Part shown: one piece after another, positions 35,246 to 44,261 of the stretch
How positions within the stretch are numbered: position 1 is the first letter of the stretch
Layout of the letters: the number at the start of each line of letters is the position of its first letter
Assembly (NCBI GenBank): GCA_963773315.1
Contig: CAVZAF010000003.1
Span: 248,001-312,000 of the forward strand
Origin: DATKAS01 sp963773315
GTDB taxonomy: Bacteria; Actinomycetota; Acidimicrobiia; Acidimicrobiales; DATKAS01
Reading direction: 5' to 3'
Length of the DNA stretch: 64,000 nucleotides
Notes under the pieces: model-generated
Seen by the model: only the letters and a program-made list of their open reading frames with translations
Database searches by the model: none
Told to the model about the DNA's origin: nothing
Position numbers and translations under genes: made by a program

Positions 35246-36623
35246 GTGTTGAGAGTGAGCCCGATCCGCCGCCCGGCTGTCGCGGCCGCCCTGGCGTTCG
35301 GCCTCCTGATCGCATCGACCCTCGCTGATCAGGCTGGCGCGCAGGACGTGCCGAGCCCGTCGAGCTCCGACCCGTCCCCGACCACGACGGTCGCCGACGC
35401 TCCGTCGACGTCCGAGCCGACGACGACGAGCGCGTCCACGACCGCCGGGTCAGACACGACGGCCACGACCGTGGCCGCTCCCAATCGTCCCGAGGAGACC
35501 ACGACGACGGCTGCGGCCGACGCAAGCACGTCGGTGCCCGACACGTCGGTCGTTCCGCCTCTTCCTCCGGACGGCGTCATCGAGGGACAGACCGAGAGCG
35601 TGCCGATCGTGCCCGCGGTGCTCGTCGAGCTGCCCACGCGAGGCAGTCGGCCCGCGAAGGTCGTGGCCGGAGTGCCGACGCGGGTGACCGCCCTCGTCCG
35701 AGCCGCCCAGGACGCGAACAACGAGATGCAGGCAAGGCTGAGCGAGGCCGAGATGCGCAACGCGGTGACCGGCAGGCGCGGTCGACACCGCCAAGGAGCG
35801 CGTCGACAAGCTGTCGGCGAAGCAGCGGGCCGCGCTGGCACAGCTCAGCGACGCCCGGCGGGTGTTCGAAGACCGGGTGCGTTGGGCCTACACGCGTGGG
35901 CCGACCGCGAGCCTCGAGGGGTTCTTGCAGTCGAGCAATGCCACGCAGCTGCTCGACCGGCGCGCGCTCGTCGAGGTCGTGCTGGAGGGCGACTCCGACT
36001 CGGTGAGCCGCTATCTCGCGCTGCGCGACTCGGTCGACGGCGCAGTGTCGACCGCCGACGACATCCTGAGCCAGGCCGAGCACGACCACGCGTCGACCCA
36101 GATCGCAGAGGACGCCGCCCGCGGCGACGCTGCGCTCACGACGTTGACCGTGGGCCTTTGGCAGCGTGCCCAGCGCGGCCTGCGCGACATCCTGTTCCCG
36201 GTGGTCGGCCCGCACGCGTTCGGATCGGACTTCGGCGCGCCGCGGATGGTCGGCACTCCCGATCAGCACACGCACGAAGGCAACGACATCGCGGCCCCGC
36301 TCGGCGCGCAGCTCGTCTCCGTCGAGCCCGGGATGGTCGTCGCCATGGGAACTGATCGACTCGGCGGCATCAAGCTGTGGCTCGCGGGTCGGAGCGGGAC
36401 GTACTACTACTACGCGCACCTTTCGAAGTTCGCCGACGACGTGCACGAAGGCGACATCGTGCCCGCGGGGACGGTCGTCGGCTATGTGGGCAACACCGGG
36501 AACGCCGCGGGCGGGATCCCCCATCTGCACTTCGAGATCCATCCGAACGGTGGACCTGCGGTGGATCCGTATCAGTACCTCGCAGCTGCGGATCGTCGGC
36601 AGAAGACCGCGTCCTGGCCGTGA
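35246..36623 (+). CDS. Secreted M23-family peptidase with coiled-coil region (frameshifted near 35780)
   Basis: 458 aa after removing one surplus base. Signal peptide: RRPAVAAALAFGLLIASTLA. A Thr/Ser-rich linker of about 60 residues follows, then a helical region (VRAAQDANNEMQARLSEAE; in the +1 frame VDTAKERVDKLSAKQRAALA) and the LytM domain with HEGNDIAAPLGAQLVSVEPG and HLHFEIHPNGGPAVDPYQYL, so both zinc motifs (HxxxD and HxH) are intact. It probably cuts peptidoglycan cross-links; the coiled-coil-LytM order resembles EnvC/NlpD activators and actinobacterial RipA-like regulators. GTG start at 35246. Confidence 0.85.
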
Positions 36624-37272
36624 AGTCCGGCAGCTCCGGATACCAGCGCTCCTCGCTCTCGAAGAGAGCAGGGTCGACCGCGCGATAGCGCCGCACGAGC
36701 TCGTCGGGATCGAACCGCGAGGGCGGGTTGAGCATGGGTGCGCCGAAGCGACCTTCGCGTGGCCGGAAGCCGCCGGCGCGGCGGTAGGTGCCCCGCTTGG
36801 TGCGGACGAGCCGGCGCTTCTCGACCTCGTAGCCCATCGCGTCGGCGAGCTTCTTCACCGGGTTCGGCCCAGCGACCGCGTAGCCGTGCAGGTGAAGGTG
36901 GGAGTGGAGCTCGAAGAGCGGCAGCTCGCCGTGGCGACCGAGGAGGGCGAGGCAGACCGAGCGGAGGCGGCGCCCGGTCAGGTGCTCGGCGTCGTGGCGG
37001 AGCGGAGGGAGTGGCCGTTCGTCGGGCGCCGGTGGCCGGCGGCCGTGGTGGTGCGGGACGATCGGCCAGACGGTGTCGCGGAGGTCCTTGGCGCGTTCGA
37101 TCAGCTCTCGACGTTGGTTGGCGCGGTCAATGGCTTCGGCGTCGAGGACGGCGATCTGCCCGACGATCGTGTCGAGCTCGGCCATGAGCTGGTCGTAGTG
37201 AGGGCGGCGCAAGCCGGAGTAGAAGCGGAGGAACCAGAGGTCGCCGGCGTCGCAGCTGCCGAGGTTGGGCAT
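36370..37272 (-). CDS. Protein of unknown function, basic, possible winged-helix (3' end doubtful)
   Basis: The ATG at 37272 begins PNLGSCDAGDLWFLRFYSGL, and the plausible protein runs to about PALFESEERWYPELPDF. It shows a helical segment (AELDTIVGQIAVLDAEAID), a His-rich linker and a possible winged-helix (CLALLGRHGELPLFELHSHL and PVKKLADAMGYEVEKRRLV). Beyond about 36625 the frame is antisense to the M23 peptidase, with 254 bases overlap and Arg/Ser-rich sequence, so the real end is probably near 36630 and another lost stop is likely. Upstream is the 12-base motif also found before the HNH gene. No family recognised. Confidence 0.45.
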   Translation of the reverse strand: MPNLGSCDAGDLWFLRFYSGLRRPHYDQLMAELDTIVGQIAVLDAEAIDRANQRRELIERAKDLRDTVWPIVPHHHGRRPPAPDERPLPPLRHDAEHLTGRRLRSVCLALLGRHGELPLFELHSHLHLHGYAVAGPNPVKKLADAMGYEVEKRRLVRTKRGTYRRAGGFRPREGRFGAPMLNPPSRFDPDELVRRYRAVDPALFESEERWYPELPDFTARTRSSADDPQLRGTDTDPPQVHRSDGSRSADGGSRPRRSRCCPHSRRPSPRARCRLRARRRRTSKGARSSSTSRSDPRATA

Positions 37273-37509
37273 GATGGCCTCCCGAGGTGCGGGGGCTGCG
37301 TTCTTGGGAGGGCCGTCGCCGGTGCAGGAGTGCGCCCACGAGGCCGAGTGTGCGGCGGTGCCCCGATCACCGGGCAGCCGCCGCCCCCCGACTCTGCCTC
37401 CAGGGTGTGACATTCCCCTGCCCCATTGGCAGCGAATCGACGTCGAATCGCCGCCAACGTGGCAGCGGAATTGTTGGGGGGTGGGCGGGCAGGGGGCCGC
37501 GGAGGCGGA
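37273..37509. other. 237-base gap with shared 12-mer
   Basis: This stretch lies upstream of the minus-strand gene at 37272 and downstream of the methyltransferase stop (37510). It holds GGGTGTGACATT at 37403-37414, identical to 8717-8728, the 10-base palindrome TCGACGTCGA at 37438-37447, and two near-direct copies of TGGCAGCGGAAT-like sequence on either side of it. I see no convincing gene. Confidence 0.35.
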
Positions 37510-38293
37510 TCAGCGGCGAGCGATCCCGAGCAGGTGCGCGGAGACCGGCATGAACTCCGGATCCGACTCGACCTCCCGCGCTGCCCACAGCGCGGCTTCC
37601 CGCCACTCGGCCTCGTCCGGCTCGGCGCCCCGGTCGCCCCACAGCCAGGCCGGGCCCTCGACGCCGACGACTCGCACGTCCTCCAAGCCGGCTTCTCTCA
37701 TCTCCTCCGCGAGCACTGGCGGCGAGTGGAAGAACGCGGTCGTGAACCATCCCGGCGTGCGATCGGCGTTGCGGTGCGTGCGCGGCTTGCAGATCGGCGA
37801 CGACGATCGCCCGGAACCGTGCGTCGGTGATCATCCCTTCCCTGAAGCCGCTGAACATCGACGCCAACCGGGATATCGCCGCGGCGATCACGGTTCCCCC
37901 CGGACGCACGACCCGCGCCGCCTCCTGGAGCACTGCCACTCGATCGACGCGGTCGAGCAGGTGATAGAGCGGCCCGAGCAGGAGCACGTTGTCGAACGTC
38001 GCGTCGGCATGCGGGAGCCGCGCTCCTTCACCGAGCGCAACCCGCCCCGGCACAAGAGCCGCTGCCTGCGAGCAATGGAGCGGCACCGGATCGAGGAGGG
38101 TCACGCGCCACCCTTGCAGCGCCATCCACGCGGCGTACCGCCCCGGCCCTCCGCCGACGTCGAGCACCCGCGTCGGCGGCGGCAGCAGGTGCTCGACGAG
38201 CAGCGCTTCGGTCCGCAGACGCTCGAGCGACCATCCCGCGAGCCGCGCCTCCTCCTCACCGGCGGAGTAGTGGTCGAGCACGTCTCGGTCCAT
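37510..38293 (-). CDS. Class I SAM-dependent methyltransferase (frameshifted near 37805)
   Basis: 260 aa after removing one surplus base. Motif I is PTRVLDVGGGPGRYAAWMA (about residues 40-58), followed by WRVTLLDPVPLHCSQAA, FDNVLLLGPLYHLLDRVDR and ARVVRPGGTVIAAAISR: a UbiE/COQ5-like small-molecule methyltransferase. The C-terminal third lies in the +1 frame (THRNADRTPGWFTTAFFHSP, LAEEMREAGLEDVRVVGVEG, ending AHLLGIARR). The substrate is unknown. It is divergent from the lipoprotein hydrolase at 38366. Confidence 0.82.
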
Positions 38294-38365
38294 GACGAAC
38301 CGTACGAGGGCAGCGCGCCGTCAGGGTGATCCTTTTCGGAACCGCCGACCGGGCACCATGACGGG

Positions 38366-39886
38366 GTGCTCCGCGCCATCGCCGTCGCCGTGGTCGTGGC
38401 CGCCCTCGCGGCGGGCTGCGCCTCGGACGACTCAAACGCCTCGTCCTCGACCACTGCAGCGAGCGCGGGCACGACCGCCGCCTCGCCCGACACGACAGCC
38501 GCGACCGGCGCAATCCCGTCGGGCACCCTCGACTGGACGCCGTGCAAGTCTCAGCCGAAGTTCGACTGCGCGACGCTCGACGTGCCGCTCGACTACAGCG
38601 ACCCATCGGGCAAGACGATCTCGCTCGCGCTGATCCGCAAGCAGGCCGGAGACCCGTCGCAGCGCATCGGCTCGCTGCTGATGAACCCCGGCGGCCCTGG
38701 CGGCAGCGGCGTCGAGTTCTTGCCGCAGGTCCTCTTCGCCATCGACAGCTCGATCAGCGACCGCTTCGACCTCGTCAGCTTCGATCCCCGAGGGGTCGGC
38801 GAGAGCGACCCGATCGTCTGCCTCACCGACCAGCAGAAGGACGCCTACGCCGCCTTCGACGCAGTCCCGACTCCTGCCGAGATCCCGACGCTCGAGGACC
38901 TCAACAAGCAGTTCGGTGCCAGCTGCAAGGCGAAGTACGGCGACGAGCTCTCGCACTTCGGCACGGTCGACGCCGCACGGGACATGGACCGCATCCGCGA
39001 GGCGGTGGGCGACGACAAGCTCACCTACCTCGGCTTCTCCTACGGCACCCGACTCGGCAGCGTCTACGCGCAGCTCTTCCCCGACAAGGTGCGGGCCCTC
39101 GCGCTCGACGGGGCGGTCGATCCCGATCCCGCGGCGACCGACTTCCCAGCGAAGCAAGCCGAAGGGTTCGAGCAGGCCTTCGACGCGTTCGCGAAGGACT
39201 GCGACGCCAACCCGCAGTGCCCCGCCGGCCCCGACGCCGCCGGTCTCTACGACCAGCTCCTGAAGCAGGTGGACACCAAGCCGATCCCCGCGGCCCACGA
39301 CAGCCGCGTGCTCACGCAGGGCTACCTCGTGTCTGGCGCCATCAGCGCGCTCTACGCGAAGGAGCTGTGGAGCCCGCTCGCCACCGGCCTCCGCCAGGCG
39401 CAACAGGGCGACGGCAGCCTCCTCCTGCAGCTGGCGGACTCGCTCTCGGGCCGGGCGAACGACGGCACGTGGAACAACCAATGGGACATCAACACCGCCG
39501 TGAATTGCCTCGACGACCCCGAGCGCGACACGACGTCCCAGGTCGAGTCGCTCGCGACTGATCTCGAGAAGACGTCGCCCCGGTTCGGGGCGGTCATCGG
39601 CTGGACCAACCTCACGTGCACGTACTGGCCTGTGCCTCCGGACCCGATCCCCGTCGCGACCGCGGACGGCGCTCCTCCGATCGTGGTGGTCGGCACGACC
39701 CGCGACCCGGCGACGCCGTACGTGTGGGCCGAGCGGATGGCGTCGACCCTGAAGTCGGGCGTGCTCATCACGCGCGACGGCGACGGCCACACGGGCTACA
39801 TCGAGAGCCCGTGCGTCGCACAGATGGTGAACGACTACCTGATCAACCTGACGGTGCCGCCCGCCAAGGCGTTCTGCGCGAGCTAG
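38366..39886 (+). CDS. Lipoprotein alpha/beta hydrolase (S33 tripeptidyl-aminopeptidase family)
   Basis: 506 aa. Lipobox LAAGC in VVVAALAAGCASDD, then a Thr/Ala/Ser linker. Catalytic blocks: LLMNPGGPGGSGVEFLPQVL, VSFDPRGVGESDPIVC, nucleophile YLGFSYGTRLGSVYAQLF, Asp in VVGTTRDPATPYVW and His in RDGDGHTGYIESPC. The arrangement matches SlpD/SlpE- and Mycobacterium CaeA-like exported peptidases. It acts outside the membrane on peptides or esters. It is the second such lipoprotein in the window (see 22772). Its TAG stop shares the palindrome CTAG with the stop of the opposing LLM gene. Confidence 0.9.
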   Translation: MLRAIAVAVVVAALAAGCASDDSNASSSTTAASAGTTAASPDTTAATGAIPSGTLDWTPCKSQPKFDCATLDVPLDYSDPSGKTISLALIRKQAGDPSQRIGSLLMNPGGPGGSGVEFLPQVLFAIDSSISDRFDLVSFDPRGVGESDPIVCLTDQQKDAYAAFDAVPTPAEIPTLEDLNKQFGASCKAKYGDELSHFGTVDAARDMDRIREAVGDDKLTYLGFSYGTRLGSVYAQLFPDKVRALALDGAVDPDPAATDFPAKQAEGFEQAFDAFAKDCDANPQCPAGPDAAGLYDQLLKQVDTKPIPAAHDSRVLTQGYLVSGAISALYAKELWSPLATGLRQAQQGDGSLLLQLADSLSGRANDGTWNNQWDINTAVNCLDDPERDTTSQVESLATDLEKTSPRFGAVIGWTNLTCTYWPVPPDPIPVATADGAPPIVVVGTTRDPATPYVWAERMASTLKSGVLITRDGDGHTGYIESPCVAQMVNDYLINLTVPPAKAFCAS

Positions 39887-41111
39887 GCCTTGGCAGTCGC
39901 CTCCGCGGCCTGCACCGCTGAGAGCCCGGCGTCCTTGAGCTTCGACGTCGGCGTCTGGTTCGACGGCATGTTGTAGGGCGCGGTGTCGATCTCCTCGAGA
40001 TCGAGCTTCGCCCGCGAGCACCTTTCGCTTCCACTCCTGGTGCTCGCCCTCGCGCTCGTGGAAGTCCGGCATGATCTCGCGTCGCGAACATCTCGAGGCT
40101 CTCGCAGATGTCGGCATGCGAGTTCTTGCCCGCCTGGTTGAGCAAGATCACCTGGTCGACGTTCGACTCCTCGAACGCGCGGAGCCGCCTGCGCACGGTG
40201 TCGACCGAGCCGATGAGCCCGGAGCCGACGGTCGCGGCCTGGCCCTTCGGTGTCTCCTTCCAGGCGAGGTACTCCTCCCACAGGTTCACGGTGCCCGGAT
40301 CGACGGGGCCGTGCGTGTTGTAGAAGACCAACGCGAACTGGAAGAACGTCCAGCCCTCGGCGCGGCGCTGCGCCTCCTCGTCGGTGTCGGCGAGCATGAA
40401 CCCAGACACCACCGCGATGTTCGGGTTCGTCTGGTAGTCGCACAGCTTGTCGAGGTGCTTCGTGTACGCGTTGTAGTACGCGTTGACCCACGCGTGCGCG
40501 GCCTCGGCCGAGACGAACTGGAAGCCGAGCGCGCCCATGCCGCGCCGGCCCGCCATCTCGATCGTGTCGAGCTGGCTGCACGCGACCCACAACGGCGGAT
40601 GCGGCTTCTGCAACGGCTTCGGCACGACGTTGCGGAGCGGGAAGTCGAACCACTCGCCGTGGTACTCCCAACCCTCCTCGGTGAACATCGGCAGGACGCA
40701 CTTCACTCCGTCTTCCCACACCGAGCGCTTGTCACGGAAGCGTCGATCGAACGGATGCAGCTCGGTGACCGAGCTCGCCTCACCCATCCCCATCTCGACG
40801 CGGCCCTTGCTCACGAGGTCGAGCGTCGAGACGCGCTCGGCGACTCGGGCCGGGTGGTTCGTCGTGATTTGGATGATGCCGTGACCGAGGCGGATGTTCT
40901 TCGTGCGCTGACTGGCCGCCGCCAAGAAGACCTCGGGTGCAGAGGAGTGCGAGTACTCCTCGAGGAAGTGGTGCTCGACCTCCCACGCGTAGTCGAACCC
41001 GAGCTTGTCGGCGAGCTCGATCTGGTCGAGCGCGTTCTGCACGAGCTCGAACTCGGAGTGCTCTTCCCAAGGTCGTGGGAGCTGCAACTCGTAGAAGATG
41101 CCGAACTTCAA
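39883..41111 (-). CDS. Luciferase-like (LLM class) flavin monooxygenase (two frameshifts at the 3' end)
   Basis: 408 aa after removing two surplus bases near 40077 and 40012. The TIM-barrel start is KFGIFYELQLPRPWEEHSEF, followed by DYAWEVEHHFLEEYSHSSAP, LGHGIIQITTNHPARVAERV, DLVSKGRVEMGMGEASSV and PLWVACSQLDTIEMAGRRG. Near the end LEMFAREIMPDFHEREGEHQ shifts frame again to KLDLEEIDTAPYNMPSNQ. It uses reduced FMN or F420 to oxidise an unknown substrate, resembling limonene- or alkanal-monooxygenase-like proteins. It is divergent from the DAO oxidoreductase at 41158. Confidence 0.87.
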
Positions 41112-41157
41112 GGTGACCTCCCCCAGGTCTGCGTGGGTCTGAGCGTACCCTTGCGCC

Positions 41158-42552
41158 GTGACGGCCCCGTCAGACGCCCCGACCTACGGATCGCGCAGCC
41201 TCTGGCTCGACACGGTGCCGGGCTCGCTCGAGCCCCGCGCGCCGTTGCCCGGCGACCTGCAGTGCGACGTCGCGATCGTGGGCGCCGGCTACACGGGCCT
41301 CTGGACGGCGTACTACCTGCGTCGCGCCGATCCGTCGCTGCGGATCACGATCCTCGAATCGGAGATCGCGGGGTTCGGCGCGTCGGGCCGCAACGGCGGC
41401 TGGTGCTCGGCCCTCTTCGCCGTCGAGCCGGCGAGGATCGCGAGCGAGCACGGACGGGCGGCGGCGATCGCGATGCAGCGGGCAATGTTCGACACCGTCG
41501 ACGAGGTCGGCAAGGTGAGCGCCGACGAAGGCATCGACTGCCACTTCGTCAAGGGCGGCACGACCCACTTCGCCACCAACGCGGCGCACGTCGAACGCCT
41601 GCGCGGCCGCGTCGAGGGAGCGCACGCGCTCGGCTTCGCGGACGACGACGAACGATGGCTTGACGCCACCGCAGCCCGCGAGCGCATCGAGGTCGCCGGC
41701 CAGCTCGGAGCGGCGCACACGCCGCACTGCGCGGCGATCCATCCGGCGCGGCTCGCGCGCGGACTCGCCGACGTCGTCGAGCGCGCCGGCGTCTCGCTGT
41801 TCGAGCACACACGCGTGCAAGCGATCGACGGGAGCACGTTGCGCACCGAGCATGGCACCGTCAGAGCCGACGTCGTCGTCCGCGCGACCGAGGCGTGGAC
41901 CGCGACGCTCCCCGAGTCGCGCCGTGCCGTCGTGCCGATCTACTCGTTGATGCTCGCGACCGAGCCGCTCCCGACAGAGGTCTGGGACGAGATCGGATGG
42001 GCCGGCCGCGAGACGATGTCCGACGGACGGCACCTGATCATCTACGGCCAGCGGACCGCGGACGACCGCATCGCGTTCGGGGGCCGCGGCGCGCCGTACC
42101 ACTTCGGCTCGAGGATCCGGTCCGACTTCGACCGGGTCGAGTCGGTGTTCGTCGACCTCCGCCGCGTGCTCGGCGAGCTCATCCCCCGGACGAACGACGC
42201 GCGCATCACCCACGTGTGGGGCGGTCCGCTCGGGGTGCCGCGCGATTGGTACCCGTCATGTGGCTACGACCGCGAGGCGGGGCTCGCTTGGGCCGGCGGG
42301 TACGTCGGCGATGGCGTGTCGACCACGAACCTCGCCGGACGCACGCTCGCCGACCTCATCACGGGCGCCGACACTGCGATCACGCGCCTGCCGTGGGTGC
42401 AGCACCGGTCCCCCGACTGGGAACCCGAGCCGCTGCGATGGCTCGGCCACCGCGCGCTCACCGGGCTCGCGCGCAGCGCCGACCGCGTCGAACGCCGCAC
42501 GGGCCGGCCCGCGAAGCGGGTCGCGGTGCTCGAGAAGGTCTTGGGGGCTTAA
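41158..42552 (+). CDS. FAD-dependent amine/amino-acid oxidase (DAO family)
   Basis: 464 aa from a GTG. FAD-binding DVAIVGAGYTGLWTAYYLRR (about residues 38-57), then ITILESEIAGFGASGRNGGW, the SGRNGG signature of PuuB/sarcosine-oxidase-like enzymes. The C-terminus has HVWGGPLGVPRDWYPSCGYD and GGYVGDGVSTTNLAGRTLAD. It probably oxidises an amine such as a gamma-glutamylated polyamine or N-methyl amino acid. It is intact. Its last four bases overlap the conservon GTPase gene on the other strand. Confidence 0.88.
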   Translation: MTAPSDAPTYGSRSLWLDTVPGSLEPRAPLPGDLQCDVAIVGAGYTGLWTAYYLRRADPSLRITILESEIAGFGASGRNGGWCSALFAVEPARIASEHGRAAAIAMQRAMFDTVDEVGKVSADEGIDCHFVKGGTTHFATNAAHVERLRGRVEGAHALGFADDDERWLDATAARERIEVAGQLGAAHTPHCAAIHPARLARGLADVVERAGVSLFEHTRVQAIDGSTLRTEHGTVRADVVVRATEAWTATLPESRRAVVPIYSLMLATEPLPTEVWDEIGWAGRETMSDGRHLIIYGQRTADDRIAFGGRGAPYHFGSRIRSDFDRVESVFVDLRRVLGELIPRTNDARITHVWGGPLGVPRDWYPSCGYDREAGLAWAGGYVGDGVSTTNLAGRTLADLITGADTAITRLPWVQHRSPDWEPEPLRWLGHRALTGLARSADRVERRTGRPAKRVAVLEKVLGA

Positions 42553-43154
42553 CGAGCAGCGAGCGAGTGGGCAGCCGCAGCCCGCGTGATCGCGTGCTGG
42601 GTCATCTCGAGCAGCGCGAGCTTCACCGACTGACGGGTGCGCGCATCGCACAGCACGATCGGCACATCGCCAGGCACGTCGAGCGCCTCGCGCACGTCAT
42701 CGATCTTGTGCTCGACGACACCGTCGAAGCAGTTGACCGCGACGATGAAAGGAAGGTCGCGGCTCTCGAAGTAGTCGACCGCCGGAAAGCACTCGTCGAG
42801 CCTGCGAGTGTCGACGAGCACGACGCCGCCGATCGCTCCACGGACGAGCTCGTCCCACATGAAGAAGAACCGGTCCTGCCCGGGCGTGCCGAACAGGTAC
42901 AGGATCAGATCGCTGCCGAGTGTGATGCGGCCGAAGTCGAGCGCGACCGTCGTCGTGGTCTTGCCCGCCTGGCGCTTCGAGTTGTCGTCGACGCCGACGC
43001 TGACCGAGGTCATCGCCGCCTCGGTCGACAACGGGACGATCTCGGAGATGGCGGCCACGAACGTCGTCTTGCCGGCACCGAAGCCGCCCGCGATGACGAT
43101 CTTCACCGGTGTGGGCGCGTGCCCCGCCGACCGATCAGAGGGCACGAAGGCCAT
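42549..43154 (-). CDS. cvnD: Conservon Ras-like GTPase (CvnD type)
   Basis: 201 aa from the ATG at 43154. P-loop IVIAGGFGAGKTTFVAAISE, switch region AGKTTTTVALDFGRITLGS, G3-like LYLFGTPGQDRFFFMWDEL and the NKxD-equivalent IVAVNCFDGVVEHKIDDV (Asn-Cys-Phe-Asp rather than Asn-Lys-x-Asp, as is normal for this family). It is the output GTPase of the four-gene conservon; in Streptomyces such GTPases bind the partner roadblock and DUF742 proteins at the membrane. It overlaps cvnC by 20 bases. Last gene of the unit. Confidence 0.88.
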   Translation of the reverse strand: MAFVPSDRSAGHAPTPVKIVIAGGFGAGKTTFVAAISEIVPLSTEAAMTSVSVGVDDNSKRQAGKTTTTVALDFGRITLGSDLILYLFGTPGQDRFFFMWDELVRGAIGGVVLVDTRRLDECFPAVDYFESRDLPFIVAVNCFDGVVEHKIDDVREALDVPGDVPIVLCDARTRQSVKLALLEMTQHAITRAAAAHSLAAR

Positions 43155-43842
43155 TGAGCACCCTTTCAAGGAGGTTCAGGTCATTCGGGGCTTGCTCGCT
43201 CCCGCTTGCACCACTCATCTCGACCAAGCCCTCGGCCGCCATGTCGCCAACGAGGACTCGAGCCACCCCGAGCGGCACCTTCAAGTGAGCCGAGACCTCG
43301 GCCACCGACAACGGCGAAGCACACAGCTCCGCGATCGCCCTCTGTTCCCATGCAAGACCCTCCGCGCGCCGGCCCTCGTCGGTGAGGATGACGAGTGCCT
43401 CGAGGGGGATCTCCGCGCCGGCGGAACGTGTACGCCCGCCGGTCATCGCGTAGGGCCGCACGAGGCGACCCGGACCGTCTTCACCGAGCTCCTGCGGCCG
43501 CACACTCGAGGTGGTGCGAACAGGAACCGCGGGAGCCTCGGCAACCGCTGGCGCCGGGGGCGCCGGCTCCTCCGAGGGAGTCGCGTACGCGGCGAGCGCC
43601 TCGCTCACGACGTCAGGAAGTGGCTGCTCGTGAGGCTGTCCGTGGGGCTGTTCGTCGGGCGTCGCCGCTTCGGGCTCCTCGACGTCCTTCGCCTTGCCGG
43701 CCGTGTCGCGATCCCACAGCTCGTCGTGCGACGCGGAGCGCGGGATGTCGAGCGGCAACGCCGCGCGCAGGTTGCTGCCGCGGTCGCCGCGTGGAGGGGC
43801 GTCCCCGTCCCCCGCCAGGTCGGCCAGAACCCGGTCGTTCAC
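43135..43842 (-). CDS. cvnC: Conservon DUF742 protein (CvnC type)
   Basis: 235 aa. About 125 N-terminal residues are acidic, Pro/Ala-rich and disordered. The DUF742 winged-helix part begins RLVRPYAMTGGRTRSAGAEI and continues EALVILTDEG and ALAWEQRAIAELCASPLSVA-like sequence, then VSAHLKVPLGVARVLVGDMA and LVEMSGASGSEQ. The GTG start at 43842 overlaps the cvnB stop by four bases. It pairs with CvnB and CvnD. The long disordered head is longer than in most Streptomyces members. Confidence 0.87.
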   Translation of the reverse strand: MNDRVLADLAGDGDAPPRGDRGSNLRAALPLDIPRSASHDELWDRDTAGKAKDVEEPEAATPDEQPHGQPHEQPLPDVVSEALAAYATPSEEPAPPAPAVAEAPAVPVRTTSSVRPQELGEDGPGRLVRPYAMTGGRTRSAGAEIPLEALVILTDEGRRAEGLAWEQRAIAELCASPLSVAEVSAHLKVPLGVARVLVGDMAAEGLVEMSGASGSEQAPNDLNLLERVLNGLRAL

Positions 43843-44261
43843 GCCGGAAGCGCGCCTTGGAGCTCGGCCCGAAGCGCCGGCGTCAGGACGGGACCGGCGC
43901 GCTCGACGAGCACCGCCATCTCGTAGCCGACGAGGCCGACGTCGCAGCCCGCCTGGGCCACCACCGCGAGGCAGGACCCGTCGCTGATGCCAGTGACGAA
44001 GAGGAACGCACGCTCCATCTCGATGATGATCTCGTGCACCGGGCCGCCGCCGAACGGACCGGCGACGCCGTTGGCAAGGCCGATCAGGCCCGACGCGACG
44101 GCTGCGAAGCGATCAGCGGCCTCACGGTCGAGGCCCTCCGACACGGCCATCGGGAGCCCGTCGGACGACACGACGATCGCGTGGGCGACGCCGGGGACCC
44201 GCTGCACGAAGCTCGAGACGAGCCAGCTGATGTTGCGGGCATCGGGGCTGAGGCCCGTCAT
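43839..44261 (-). CDS. cvnB: Conservon roadblock/LC7 protein (CvnB type)
   Basis: 140 aa, entirely one roadblock/LC7 domain: ISWLVSSFVQRVPGVAHAIV, SSDGLPMAVSEGLDREAADR, FAAVASGLIGLANGVAGPFG and IIIEMERAFLFVTGISDGSC. These small homodimers act as GTPase-activating or scaffold partners for the Ras-like CvnD. It lies between the kinase and cvnC with ATGA-type overlaps on both sides, so all four genes are translationally coupled. Confidence 0.9.
   Translation of the reverse strand: MTGLSPDARNISWLVSSFVQRVPGVAHAIVVSSDGLPMAVSEGLDREAADRFAAVASGLIGLANGVAGPFGGGPVHEIIIEMERAFLFVTGISDGSCLAVVAQAGCDVGLVGYEMAVLVERAGPVLTPALRAELQGALPA

Noticed and set aside
39883..39886. CTAG carrying both stop codons of convergent genes
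   Set aside because: Neat but explained by the palindrome TAG/CTA; compact convergent genes produce it by chance.
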